Assembly (NCBI GenBank): GCA_003508835.1
Contig: PUFA01000084.1
Location: 2,728,001 to 2,792,000 of the forward strand
From: Eonycteris spelaea
Lineage: Eukaryota > Chordata > Mammalia > Chiroptera > Pteropodidae
Length of the DNA: 64,000 bases
Direction of reading: 5' to 3'
Shown here in pieces: positions 24,431 to 35,679 of this stretch. The first letter of the stretch is position 1. Every line of letters starts with the position of its first letter. The position numbers and the translations under genes are program-made. The notes below the pieces were generated by a model. It saw nothing but the letters and a program-made list of their open reading frames with translations. It searched no databases and had not been told where the DNA came from.

Positions 24431-24874
24431 GGAGAGGGGGTAAAGAGATGTGGAATGAGGTACAGCAAAAAGAGCATTAGCCAAAAATATGTGTATCAGA
24501 GATGGAAAGACCCATATCCTGGCATCGATTAGAAATGGAACCAGAGAGAGCAGGGTGGACAATGTCAGCTACTTTAAAACTCTAAGAAAAGAGACAAAGA
24601 TGCACTGTCTCTTGCCAATCCATGGTGGTTCCAGAAAGGACAACCCTGATTAATCCTTTGTTGTGGCATTAAAAGGGGTCAATTTAGGACAAGATAATGC
24701 AGGTTCTGTGACCTCTATTATTAGGGAGCCAAACTTTGAGCAGAAAATTATAGAGCTCTTCCATACAAATGACATATTTCCCAGAAGCAGTCTAGCTTCC
24801 TGGAAATCATAAAAGTACCAATATCATAGAAATTCCATAGAAACACCAATTCCCCTGTCAATTAACTTCAATAA

Positions 24875-25180
24875 CTATTCATTTAATGCCTACTTTGCGC
24901 AAGGTGCTACGTTGGATGTGGAAGCACTATGGTGGCTTTCAAATATCAATTGTATGAGTAGACTTTGACAAGTCATTAGTCTATATCTGCATCCCTAATT
25001 TCTCGGATTTCTTCTATGCAAGTTAACGAGCCATTAGACGCTATGTCTCATTAGCTGCATGCCCAGTTCTATGTGTGGGTTTGTGTAAATTACTGAATGA
25101 ATGAATGAATAGAGCGGTGTGGTTTCTACACTCAAGGTGACTACCATGTGTCTCAGGAGAGAGTTATGTAATAAAACTAC
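24875..25180 (-). mobile_element. Probable L2, reverse, interrupted
   Basis: CTATTCATTTAATGCCTACT, GCGCAAGGTGCTACGTTGGA and then, after a gap, TTTCTACACTCAAGGTGACT keep the L2 order. The intervening 130 bases could be an insertion or simple decay. An embedded (TGAA)4 lies at about 25095-25111. Confidence 0.5.
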
Positions 25181-25319
25181 AGAATGGTCAAGGCAGCTAA
25201 GTTCTAAACTATATAGTACCGCCCAGAGTGAAATGAATGCTCAGAGATGTAAAGGTTTTCAGAAATAGGGGCATTATGAATGGAGCCACAGGGAATGGGT
25301 ATATGCGAGAGGCAGAGGG

Positions 25320-25612
25320 CATATGCAAAGTGTGCCCTTCACTCAGTATTTTTTCTGCATGGAATATTTTCTTCTGCTTCTCCATTGTTCCAAATCTAGT
25401 TGATTGGATTTTTCAAAATCCAGTGCAAAACTTTATAAGCCTTCCCTAAAAATCTCACCCATTGTTTTTTTCTATTTTCTATTTTTCTATTAGAGTGCAA
25501 ATTCTTTGAGGATAGGTTATCTTCCAACTTTGTTCATTTCTACATTCCTTACTGTCTGTTGCACAGGACTTGGCAAGTGGCAGGCATTCAATAAATATCT
25601 GATGGATGAATG
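25320..25612 (+). mobile_element. L2 LINE 3' region
   Basis: Forward L2 terminus: TTTTTCTGCATGGAATATTT, AGCCTTCCCTAAAAATCTCA, CTTTGAGGATAGGTTATCTT, GCACAGGACTTGGCAAGTGG, and CATTCAATAAATATCTGATG followed by GATGAATGA. It accounts for the C-terminal third of the 152-codon minus frame that overlaps it. Confidence 0.88.
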
Positions 25613-26382
25613 ATTTATGTTATTGTATATTCCATAGATCAGTCCAAGAAGTAGTGACTGCCTGTTTTCTGAATTGAACTGAAAAATTGCCTGAGTACTT
25701 CTTTGAACCATGAGTTTTATAGCAGCGAAAGAGTTAGTGTGGACGATGGTCCTCACAGCTCGCAGAGGGACTAGCAGAGGTTGTGGAGATTGGAGAGGCA
25801 CTGCATACTTCACTGGCAGAACAGTTATAGGGCATGGAGATAGCTGATATTTTAGGAGTGTGTCCTGGGTGAAGGTGGTGCTTCTCTGAGGTCTTTGCTC
25901 AGATATGCTGTTTTCATTTTCACGTAGGCAGCTCATGCTAACTCTGGAGAGTTGTCCTACATCATAAATCATCATGCGTATCCTGTTTACACTCTTTGAC
26001 TTTGTTTTAGAGATGGCACCCTGATTTTCCTACTTTCTTTAAGACTTTGACTCGAGAATTTCCATGTTAATAATAAGGAAGCCTTTATACTTTCAGTAGT
26101 CCTTTGTTAATGACTGAAGTTATCTTCTTTCTTTACCCAACTATTTATGACACCCTCAGGTGCACCAAAAAGAACTCTGTGCCTACAGTTTTACACTTCT
26201 CAACTCCCCCAAATTATCAATCTTTATTTAAGTGGAGGGCAAGTCCTGGGAGCACCGCCATACTTAAAGCTTGACGCAAGCTTCTCAGTTTTCCCTTGTC
26301 TGAGCCACTAGAGGGAACAACACCTCAGAATACTCTCAGTAATTCTCAAGGTGGGGGATGCTTTAGGCATTTATAGCAGGCT

Positions 26383-26385
<3 letters not shown>
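25613..26385. other. Non-coding stretch
   Basis: The longest open frame in the window (152 codons, minus, 25517-25975) covers much of this. It runs out of an L2, has no domain features and starts at an unremarkable ATG, so I do not call it a gene. Confidence 0.5.

Positions 26386-26426
<41 letters not shown>
26386..26426. repeat. (GT)n microsatellite
   Basis: About 20 uninterrupted GT units. Confidence 0.98.
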
Positions 26427-26428
<2 letters not shown>

Positions 26429-27604
26429 AGGACTCCTCCCTGCATTGCAGGGCATCTGTCATTCCTAGTCACTAAATACCAGCAGAAGCTTTCAGTTACT
26501 GTGAAAATGAAAAATGCCCCCACACATTTTCAAACACTCCTAGAGAGAGGTACTGATTCTTGCCTAAAACACTGGAATGACAGCAACCGTTGGAATGACT
26601 GAACAACGCCTCCATTCTTTCCAGTTGTTAATATTGGTGGTAGAATTCCCACCCTTGGGTTGCCCTCTGTTGCCCACTTGCCTTGCATCTACAGGTAAAA
26701 AGAGTAAAGGTGCATTTCCAAACACACTGTAGACTTTCTCAGATGATTCAGAGAGGCAGTATGGGGAGCCATGCTAGCAGACAAAGACAGGGAGGAACAC
26801 CGGCCTTGTCATACTGATTTACCAATTACACATTGTCTTCAGTGTACCCTTTACTATATTCAGTCTGGTTTCCTAACCCCCTAAGCATAGTATTTGTTTT
26901 TCTGTCACATCTTTATTATCCTGGATTTATTCTATTCCTTGAATGTCAAAACCTCTCAGCTCCTGTGGGAAGAAGCAAAACTAGGGAGATTTGTACAATT
27001 AACTGAAACAGTTTAGAATGTTTCAAAAGGATTGGCAATATTCGAGTTTTCATTACCACTGATATTTCTTTTATTGCATGTTGGGACATACAGTAAAACA
27101 TTTGTAGTTGTTTGATATTGTGGAGAGACTGAGAATGTAGGTACCTAAGTGTCCTGCTCCTGGTTTCTGGGTCCTGCCACCAACTAATTAGGTAGCTTTG
27201 GACAAGTCACTTGCCTTCTCTGGGCTATATTTTTCTCACATAAAAAATTATATATATATATATGGAACTGGACTTTTGGAAATTGAAGTATATAAATTCT
27301 ATTAATGTTGAAATAAAAATATATAGCATTTGATGGATCAGAAAAACTTAAAATAAGAAATATATCCCAAGTTACTAGCATAAACTGCCCATCTCTTTGT
27401 TCCTTCCTTACCTCACCAAGATCCCAGCATAGGTGCAATGAACTATGCTGCCTGAATCTAGAGCCAAGTCTTACACGAATACATATGCGGAGATTGCAAT
27501 TGCAGTTGTATGTTGCATTCCTAGCATGATCATACTCTTAGTCATCATTAACCTGCAGGGAGGCTCTTAGAAGAGTCTTATTTTGTATATTCTGTTTATT
27601 CTGT
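26427..27604. other. Non-coding stretch
   Basis: A short (AT)n run lies at about 27248-27262. No gene was recognised. Confidence 0.4.
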
Positions 27605-27860
27605 TTAACCATATTTATTGAGCCTATTGTATATTAGACACCATGAACTCAAAAATTATGAAGACAAAATTTATACCTTCAGAGAGCTCACAGTCTAGAG
27701 AAGGGGATAGGCATGGAAAGAGATAGGTAGAACTCGATATATGCTAGAGTTGGGATTTGTGTGCTATAGTGGCACTGATGAAAGTGAGCCATCATAACTG
27801 TAGATGATGAAGTCAGAGAAAGGTACCCAGAGGAGGTATCATGGAAAATGATAGGACTTC
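27605..27860 (-). mobile_element. L2 fragment, reverse
   Basis: CATATTTATTGAGCCTATTG, TTATACCTTCAGAGAGCTCA and CAGTCTAGAGAAGGGGATAG, continuing to ACCCAGAGGAGGTATCATGG, follow the reversed L2 3' region. Confidence 0.78.
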
Positions 27861-27957
27861 AACTTGCATGAAATTTGATTCACACATTCTTTGTAGAATT
27901 TATTTCCCCCCTCTCTTTCCTTCGCGTGCTCCCTGTTTGGTGACAGAAGGTTAATGG

Positions 27958-27989
27958 TGGGGGGCGGGAGGGGGGTTGAGGGGAGGGGG
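27958..27989 (+). other. G-run cluster (possible G-quadruplex)
   Basis: Successive runs of 6, 3, 6, 4 and 5 G are separated by one to four bases (TGGGGGGCGGGAGGGGGG then TTGAGGGGAGGGGG). This meets the usual G3+N1-7 rule on the plus strand. Folding is inferred only from pattern. Confidence 0.75.
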
Positions 27990-29440
27990 CAATAGATGTT
28001 GGTTGCTTTCTTCTTTTCTCTCCACTGCTCTGAAGATCCCTCATTACCTTCTACTATACAAAGATGACACCATCTGCAGTAACCAGTATGGATATAGCCA
28101 ATGAGTTTTCTTGTCATAATTTATACCAACCTGTTTACAAATTCCTTGTTATAATGTCCTTGATTCAGATTTTACTGCTGTATGTCCTCGAATCAAAACC
28201 ACCTTTTTTTTTTTTTTAGGTCTTTAATATGTAATTTTGTAAGTGTAAATAAGTTGAAACAATTTAGAATGCTTCACAAGACTTCTCAGTACCATAAAGC
28301 AATATAGATAGACATGCCATACTTTAAGGTAGAGAGGGGAGGTCAAGGTTCTCTAAAGATATTTATGGAGTTAGATCCCCCCAGAAAAAAATAAATTTTT
28401 TTTTGTATTCAACTTTAAGAATTTCCCCAAATTCCCGAAGCTTACCATGAATCTTAGCTTACTTGATTAAAGCATTTTAGGAAAGGAGTTCGTAGAAGAC
28501 ATCTTTCCCAGACTTGAGAATGAAGTGTGTCCCTGTAGCCACCACATTCTCTCTTCCCCCACATGGTCGTCTCTGTTCTCCGGCAATCTGCTGCCCCTCA
28601 GCCCAGCCATCTGCTCTTAGCAATGAGAGAGCAGCGTGGTGGCCATAAATCCTGGCAGACATCGCAGTCTGGCAGTGTGAATGACAACCTGCAGTATGGA
28701 GGCTTTGGCAAAGGGAAAAGCTGTGGCTAGAAATCCAAACACTGTAAACCAGAAGATAGAGTAGAACGGAGCACCTGGCTTTTTCCTTAACCACCAGGTG
28801 ATATTTCCAGAAGCAACCATGCATCTTTGTCAGTGACTGTCGGGTACTGAAGTGTTGTGGTTATCTTAGAAAAATCAGTACAGTCGGCCCTACTTCTTTC
28901 AACACTTTCTAGCTTTTCTCATACCTCCCTCAGAATAGTTTGTTGTTTAACTTAAAATGTGTTTATACAGCCTTGCAAAAATATGTTTCTTTTTTGTGGG
29001 GAAGGGAGACCCTTTTATAATTGATTGCCCTCAAAATCATTTCAATCAACACATTCCATTCAATTCTTTTGAATCCCAACGATATGCATTCTGAGACAGA
29101 AAAAAAAATAGACAGTTATTTTTAGATCACTTTTTTTTGTACATTTGGTAAGTAAAATCCACAAACTTGCAAAGCTGTTCCTTTTAGCCATATAGTTTTA
29201 TCTACTGCAATGAGGGTAGGTCTGAGCAGATGCTCTGGGGATCATGAAGCTTATTGGTGAGTAAGAGAAGTTAAAGCTGAAGAGGAAGGGTGGGACTAGA
29301 TTGTAATGCCATGTAGATAAACTGTATCTTGAAAGCTACTGAGAGTCAACCATGATATGGCTGAGTCAGATTTGTTCTTAGGATGATGCATACCTTATAA
29401 GAAGTTTGTTTCAATCAATAATTTAAAAGTCTTTTGTGGC
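27990..29440. other. Non-coding stretch
   Basis: This includes a minus-strand region (28483-28820) with two overlapping frames of 115 and 67 codons, one hydrophobic, which I cannot assign to a family. T-rich runs lie at about 28205-28218 and 28398-28408. Confidence 0.35.
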
Positions 29441-29500
29441 TCTCTAAAGGAAAATTCCATGCAAGTGCCAAATAATAACAAAAATTAGATGTTCATAGGC
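29441..29500 (+). repeat. Unnamed paralogous segment, copy A
   Basis: CTAAAGGAAAATTCCATGCA followed by AGTGCCAAATAATAACA resembles 30957-31011 in the same orientation at roughly 80% identity by eye. The pair probably belongs to an old dispersed repeat that I cannot name. A later L1 insertion lies immediately downstream. Confidence 0.5.
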
Positions 29501-29510
29501 AAGTTTTAAC

Positions 29511-29796
29511 ATGTGGAGTAGTCATACAAACATAGTGGACAATTTGGTGACTGATAGAGGAGAGGAGAGATTGGGGGTCTGGGAGAATGGGGTGAAGGGT
29601 TAAAGAAGTACAAATTAGTAGTTAATGGTCATGGGCACGCATAGGGAATGCAGTTAGCATCAATATATTGGCTAGGTGGAAAACCAGAGGAGAGACGCAA
29701 TTAGGGGCATCGTTTTATAAACTATATAAATGTCTAACCAATAAATACTGTACTATATACTTGAAAATAATTAAAAAAAAAAAAGATGTGGAGTAG
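29511..29796 (+). mobile_element. 5'-truncated L1 3' end with target-site duplication
   Basis: An L1 3'-UTR piece (about 29522-29785) ends TATATAAATGTCTAACCAAT, then TACTGTACTATATACTTGAA, AATAATT and a poly-A run. It is bounded by a perfect 11-base direct repeat ATGTGGAGTAG (29511-29521 and 29786-29796). No coding part of L1 remains. The clean duplication and intact tail mark it as one of the younger insertions in the window. Confidence 0.88.
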
Positions 29797-30589
29797 CCCG
29801 CATGACATGGGGCTATAGATGATAGCACAATGTGTGCTTTTAATACTCCAGGAAGCCCTGCACATTCTTGTTATTTCACCGGGGACTCTTTCTTCCCACC
29901 CTAACCAACATATATATGCAGGTTTTGTCTAATCATATGTTAAATAAAGAAGCACATGGATGGGAGTTGTTTCCTGTATTTTCCATGGATGTGTGTAGTA
30001 GAGGCTGGATATACTAGAATGGATACTTACTCCCCCTCCACACGCACTGTTTGAAATATCCAAATGAAAATTAAATAGTAAACAAGGTAAATGTTACAAA
30101 TACCTATGTAGTTTGGCATTGCATAGGTAAAAATATTCATAATATTTTCTGAATTTTTTACTTTATAGTTTGATATTTTTGCTGATATTTTAAAGACAGC
30201 ATTTTACCCCACCCTAACAGAAATTCCCATACCTAGAATATTTTGTAATGGTGTTTAAATTTTAATTTTATGTACTTATTAGAAAATTTGGTATACTTTA
30301 GATAAATTTAATTTTATTGCCCCTATATTGTCTATCGAGATTTCATCAGACTTTTCTAATGATTATATTTTTATAAAGTAGTGGGTTTTTTTTTTATTAA
30401 TTAGAATACATTCACTGCTAGAATCAAATTTCTTAACTTCATTCACCCATAGTGTTTATTAGTGTTTAATGAGTTTCTAAGGCATTTAAAATACTTTTCC
30501 AAGAACTTTACATATGTAGCTTTTCTTCAGCAGCAGTACTAATGGCAAATACCAGCCACAGACATAAATAGCGGTGCATTAGGCAACAT
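29797..30589. other. AT-rich non-coding stretch
   Basis: No gene or named repeat was seen. Confidence 0.4.
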
Positions 30590-30715
30590 GAATCCTGGGT
30601 CTCAGACTCTGAAACTGTTTTCAAATTCAGTGTTCCCAAATTTCATTTTCTATTCTATAAAATAGAAATGATGAGATTAATTGCTTCTCGAGAAACTAAT
30701 AAGGTCATATAATAA
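30590..30715 (+). mobile_element. Probable MIR fragment, forward
   Basis: CCTGGGTCTCAGACTCTGAA, CAAATTTCATTTTCTATTCT and ATAAAATAGAAATGATGAGA keep the MIR order in sense. Confidence 0.5.
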
Positions 30716-30956
30716 AAAAAGGATGAAAACTATTAAGATCCTTTCCAAATTTAAGTAATATTTATATAATATTATATCATAATAATGTATGATTTACTAT
30801 GTTATAATACAGATATGCATCATAGTTATGCAGAGTATAAAAATACACATATAAAAGTCAAGTGAGCGAGTTAATGCCCTTCCATCTTCTTTTAATCTGC
30901 TTACTTAACCAAGGAACAAATACTTTGAGTTTTGGTCAACATTTTAAAAGCAGTTC

Positions 30957-31011
30957 CCTAAAGGAGAGTTCATGTAAGTACCAAATGATAATTATAATTT
31001 GTTGTTCACAC
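30957..31011 (+). repeat. Unnamed paralogous segment, copy B
   Basis: CCTAAAGGAGAGTTCATGTA followed by AGTACCAAATGATAATTAT is the partner of copy A at 29441-29500, about 1.5 kb away. Confidence 0.5.
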
Positions 31012-31977
31012 CAAAGTACTAGAATACCAGCATGTTAAAATATGCAAGTGGTACCAGACATTAAAATTACTACAGTGTTTATTTTTATTACTAATTGCAG
31101 GTGCTGTATTATATTCACTAGGGGAGCCAAGAGGCAAACACTGTTTTTCAGTGTTAGGGTGCAAGTGATTTAACAAATTCCTAAGGGAAATTGACATCTA
31201 AATGATGTGTCAGAGAGCTACAATATTAATATTGCCTTCCATCACAAACTGTATTCTTCTCTGTATTTCGAGAGCACTTTGCACTTGTTTCTACTCTGGC
31301 AGTTACTAAAATGTTTCCTAAAGGTATGTTTATAGTTCTGTCACATGTCCATTCCATCTTAAGTACTTTTAGACGTGGGGTGTTTGCATAGGGACAGGCA
31401 CATCAGAGGCACGTTATTGACTAACAGACTTGTATTTAGGTAACACTCTTTACCTTGGCAATGTGCACCTATGTGTGTCATTTCATTTTCTGACAACTGT
31501 CCAGGGAGCCATTACCTCCTCAGGTGACTTGCCTAAGGAAGTTCTGTTGTTCATCGGTGGGACCATGACTTCAGGTTCCCCGTCTAGTGTGCTTAATACT
31601 GGCCAGTCTCACCTCTATGAACCTTTGCTGAGTTTTTGAGTTCTAACTGAAAGGTATTTCTGCCAGGTGAGGGCAGGAACTGTTCCTTTTCAACGTTGGA
31701 CTTCAACCCCTACCATTTTCTGCTCATGACATTAGGGCTAGAATTGCTGAGATGTGAAATGAAATCTATGACAATTTATTACAGTTTATCAGAGACTCCA
31801 TGACATGGTTGATTTGACTTGTCTCGTACTATCCTGTATAAGAGATCTGAAAAGATCCGCAGATAGATTAATTTAAGGCATCTTTTGCTGACATAGTTTA
31901 CCTCTAAATGGATAATCATTTGTCAGTAAATTACTTTTTTTCTGAGCCAGGTAATTTCTGATCAACATATTCATTTT
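31012..31977. other. Non-coding stretch
   Basis: A weak MIR-like signal (GCACCTATGTGTGTCATTTC, about 31466-31485) may be a decayed reversed SINE. No gene was recognised. Confidence 0.35.
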
Positions 31978-32100
31978 CATTCTCTCTCTCCCTCCCCTCC
32001 CTTTGTCTCCATCCTCTCCTCTATCTCCCCTCTACTTCTCAAACCCTCCCTCCCTCTCTCTCTCTCTCTCTCTCCCCTCCCTCCCTCCTCCCCTCCACAC
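31978..32100. repeat. Pyrimidine-rich CT/CCCT tract
   Basis: CTCTCC, CCCTCC and (TC)n units over about 120 bases with few purines. Confidence 0.95.
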
Positions 32101-33339
32101 AACTATTCACAAAATATATGCCTTCCAAAGTAGGCATTGGCTGAGACCTCACTATATTAATAAAAAAGAAATTTCTATTTGCTAAGCCAGAGTGAAAATT
32201 GAATATAAATGGCATCTGAATAGGGAGCAGTCACAGTGCCCATTATAAGGAGGGGGTGGGTATTAAGTAAGGAGAAACCAGGCTCTGTGATATTGCAGTA
32301 ATCAAAACAAGTTTAGAACTTTATTAGCACTATAGTTTTCTTGCAGACCATGAAAAATGGGTGAAACCAGATCTTGGATGCTATTATCAAACAATATACA
32401 TTATCAGTGTGCCTTGATATCCACATAATGATGAACATCTCTATTAAACCAATACCCTCTTACCCTCTTACACTCTGTATAAAATGTAGGGTATGATATA
32501 GTGGAGACAGATTTGATTTACAAAGAATTCTGAGAAGGAAAAGATAGCAAAGAATCCAGGGCTTTTGCAAGTCTGAAGTGAAATGCTAAGCTGGGGGTTT
32601 CGAGAGGCAGGAAAAAAAAAAGAAAGTAAAAATTCAGGTGAAAAAGGGCATTATAGAAGAAATTAAGTAAAATTAAAACTTTGGAACTTTAACTCAGAGT
32701 TGCCAGAAGCTAATGCCAATTTGCAGTTGAGGTCCAAATAACTGCAATTCCCAGGGAAACAACCAGTTTCTCTGACTTTTTTCATAGATAATGATAACAT
32801 TTCTAGGACAAAATAATCTTATCCCTGTAGTATAGCATCATAAACATACAGCATTCCATCATCATAAACTAATTGCCTTTAATTCATGTTATTCTCTCTC
32901 TCTCTTTCTTATATATCAAGAAAATAAAACTTTTTCCTGAGTTAAATCTGGAGTCAAAACTGTCTTACCTGTTGGTGAGCTTTAGGAGGAAGGAGGCACT
33001 GATCGACCAGGGCACAGCAGTATAAGTTAGAAAGCTTGGAAATTTTCAGCTTGGCTGCAGAGAGGGTCATGCTACTGTTGTGTGAATGGCTGAGATTTTT
33101 CAGTACTGATTAGAACAGGGAAAAGAAAAGCATTATTAGTAGCTTTTTATTTTATTGTATTGAACATATTTGTATTTGGGATATGTGTACGTATCTATGA
33201 AATGCCTGTCTTGTCCCAACATTTTACTAGTTTAGGGCATTGGCGAGGAGAAAAATAAAAGGTAATACCAGTAGAACATTTTTGTCCCCTGATATGTGTG
33301 AGCTGTTTTGTATTATTAATGAGTACAACATGCTCAGCT
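32101..33339. other. Non-coding stretch
   Basis: No gene or named repeat was seen beyond a short CT run near 32893. Confidence 0.4.
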
Positions 33340-33430
33340 ACGAGACTGCAGAGTCCTTGAAGAAAAGGTCTGTGCGCAGCCTTGGCACCTAACACTGTGC
33401 CTCACACCCACAATAAATGTGTTTCCTATT
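33340..33430 (+). mobile_element. L2 3' terminus
   Basis: GTCCTTGAAGAAAAGGTCTG, TGGCACCTAACACTGTGCCT and CACAATAAATGTGTTTCCTA are the end of L2 in sense. Confidence 0.8.
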
Positions 33431-34761
33431 AAATTCCGAGTGACTGATTTAATAGCTAAAGGCAAGTTATATGCTAAATAGTTTCTGTGCTCACTTTTTA
33501 GTTCATGAGAACCCCGAAGAACAGAGTGATACACACACTCTAAGAACCTGATTATCATTGGAGATAGACTGTGGGGCTGAGGGGTGAGCAAAGTGGGAAT
33601 CGAATCACGAATGAAAGCATCACTGTAGAGGAGACAAAGAGAGTTTTTGTTGATGTTCCCCACACAAGTGCATATGCTTCAAGGCAACCGGAAGTCACTC
33701 AATGTGTGTGTAGTGTTCAATTTTACATCCTCAGCCATCTCTTCTTCCTCTACTGTAGGCATCTGTGCTGAGTATATTCCTTAACACTATCCCCCTAGGC
33801 CTGCCTACTTTCTCTTTTTTCCCATCAATATCTTTTCTAATACCCACTGTCAGAGCCACTAAAAACTGTGAGGTTTGTTTCTTGACAAATGTCCCATTTT
33901 CACAGGCAGTTGAACTGAACTGCAGCCTCTTGTGCTCCATTCAAACATGTCAATAAACATTATTGCAAAGACGTAGAAGCAATAATGGGAATGTATAAAA
34001 CTCACCTTTATTGCCTCTTGCTATGAATTTACACGCTGCTCTAAGCAGCCTTCATTCCCTCTAGAAGAAGCTGCAAGGAGTCTGATTTGGGTTGCGGGAA
34101 CCAGAGATACTGATTTGGTTGCAATCTTCCCTGGAGACTGGAAGCAGAAGATAGCAGTGCCCACAAACTCAGATGTACACATGCTATTTCATGCTAATGG
34201 TCTTTTATGAATAATGTTAGTTGTCACAAGTGGAACCAACATCTTACAGGGCAGAACATCGGATGTTACAGAACAGCAACACTCACGACAATAAAGACCC
34301 CAAGCATGGCGATCCTCTAAACCCAGGGTTGCATGGCTGCAGGTCTGCCGCACGAGAGCTGTGCAGAGGGAATATAAAACAAAGACTGGCCACCATGCTG
34401 GGAGAGGGACTTTACCCTGATATGCCCCACTCTGAGCCTGGGGACCTAGGGCCTGTAGCTGTTGGGGTCGTCAAGTAAGACATGTTTGAGGTAGGTACCT
34501 GAATGCAAAGTGAGTCTTTGTGGAGAGATTGTCAGGATGAGGACTGGTATATCCCTGGATGTGACATCTCAGGGGTTAGTGTGTCCTGCGGTGAAATGCT
34601 CAGAAGGAACCCTGTAGCAGTGGGTTCCACGAACAAGACACATTCCCTGGAAATAAACCAACCTACATTTGTATAGATCCGAATCTGTAGATGATGAAGT
34701 TAAGGCAAAGAGGACCTCTGAGAGGCAGTCAGAGTCACTTGTATACCTTCCTAGTCATGCA

Positions 34762-34763
<2 letters not shown>
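33431..34763. other. Non-coding stretch, partly GC-richer
   Basis: 34060-34480 is richer in GC and holds an 85-codon plus frame without known similarity. There are no convincing splice-bounded exons. Confidence 0.35.

Positions 34764-34812
<49 letters not shown>
34764..34812. repeat. (GT)n microsatellite
   Basis: About 24 uninterrupted GT units. Confidence 0.98.
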
Positions 34813-34814
<2 letters not shown>

Positions 34815-35234
34815 ACGATGCATTGCTTAGATGTCTTTTACTGCTTACCGCAGGGACTTTGAGATTGCTTATAGCTAATGCCTACTCTAACACTGCCACT
34901 TCTTTATAATTCCTCCTTTCTGCTTTCCAGAGCCGTTAACAGCATTTGGTATCATATTAATTTCACTCCTCACCTCCTAATATAGCCAGTGATTTTAGGA
35001 GTTTTTTAGACAGTGAGTCAAGAGGCGTATGTTTTTATACTATGTTTGGCCCCAGCTTTTCGGTGGAAAGTAATACACACCTTAAAGAAGAAAACAAAGA
35101 AGAAGAGCATTATCAAAGTAATCATATTCATTCTGACAGGTGGCAGTATCATTAAGGTAGAACAAATAATAGTTATAGTATATAGTAACTTTACTGGTAA
35201 ATTTGATTCTCTATGGCACCCTTTCCCTATGGCA
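34813..35234. other. Non-coding stretch
   Basis: No gene or named repeat was seen. Confidence 0.4.
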
Positions 35235-35325
35235 TTTTTTTCAGCATTAATTCAATCAACCAATATTTACCAAGTGCCTAGTATGTACAAAACACCATTT
35301 TAGATACTAGACTGTTACAGGAAAT
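35235..35325 (-). mobile_element. L2/MIR fragment, reverse
   Basis: ATTCAATCAACCAATATTTA, CCAAGTGCCTAGTATGTACA and AAACACCATTTTAGATACTA match the reversed end shared by L2 and MIR. Confidence 0.75.
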
Positions 35326-35419
35326 TAATTGTAATGGAGAATAGTCTTCTTTCTTTCCTCACTCTAATTAACCAGTTATTTTAAATCACAGTGGCCAAAC
35401 ATTCAAAATGAGAGTCACT

Positions 35420-35679
35420 AGGGTAGTTTTTTTGTTTGTTTTTGTTGTTTTTTTGTTTTTGTTTTTGTTTTTAAGGGACAGAAACCCTTGGTTGACTTTA
35501 CAGATTGCAAGGACCTTGTCAGTTTATAATCCTTTATTTTTATTTTTTATGCCTATAGCGCCTGTCTTCATAGGTGGTCTCCCATCCAAGTAATAACCAG
35601 ACCCGACCCTGCTTAGTTTAAGATCAGGTGGGATCTGGCATGTTTGGGGTGGCAGGGCTATAGACACAAGGGTAGTTTT
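35420..35679 (-). mobile_element. 5S rRNA-derived SINE with target-site duplication
   Basis: On the minus strand the order is a 5S rRNA head (35665-35549), an A-rich linker, about 65 bases of non-5S body (about 35474-35538, GACAAGGTCCTTGCAATCTG and GTCAACCAAGGGTTTCTGTC), then a tail of AAAAAC/AAAC units (35431-35473). The whole is bounded by an 11-base perfect direct repeat AGGGTAGTTTT at 35420-35430 and 35669-35679, so it arrived as one unit by L1-type retroposition. It encodes no protein. 5S-derived SINEs are rare in mammals; from memory they are characteristic of fruit bats. The alternative is a one-off 5S retropseudogene with a chance co-inserted tail. Confidence 0.85.
35549..35665 (-). 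pseudogene. 5S rRNA-like head of the SINE
   Basis: Read on the minus strand this aligns along nearly the full 5S rRNA: it starts GTCTATAGCCCTGCCACCCC, has the A-box region CTAAGCAGGGTCGGG (about 35601-35615) and the C-box region TTGGATGGGAGACCACC (about 35574-35590), and ends CTATAGGC. About 117 of 120 positions are covered with scattered substitutions. The internal promoter boxes look largely preserved, so RNA polymerase III recognition is possible but untested. It is not a functional 5S gene. Confidence 0.9.

Noticed and set aside
25517..25975. A 152-codon minus-strand open frame, the longest in the window
   Set aside because: Its C-terminal third is antisense of a clear L2 tail. The rest has no recognisable domain, signal or family resemblance, and a frame of this length is expected by chance in 64 kb.
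28880..28895. ACAGTCGGCCCT resembling a Tigger terminus
   Set aside because: Only a dozen bases match, and no interior or opposite end was found.
35549..35665. A functional 5S rRNA gene
   Set aside because: It has many substitutions, carries a foreign body and A-rich tail, and is bounded by a retroposition target duplication.
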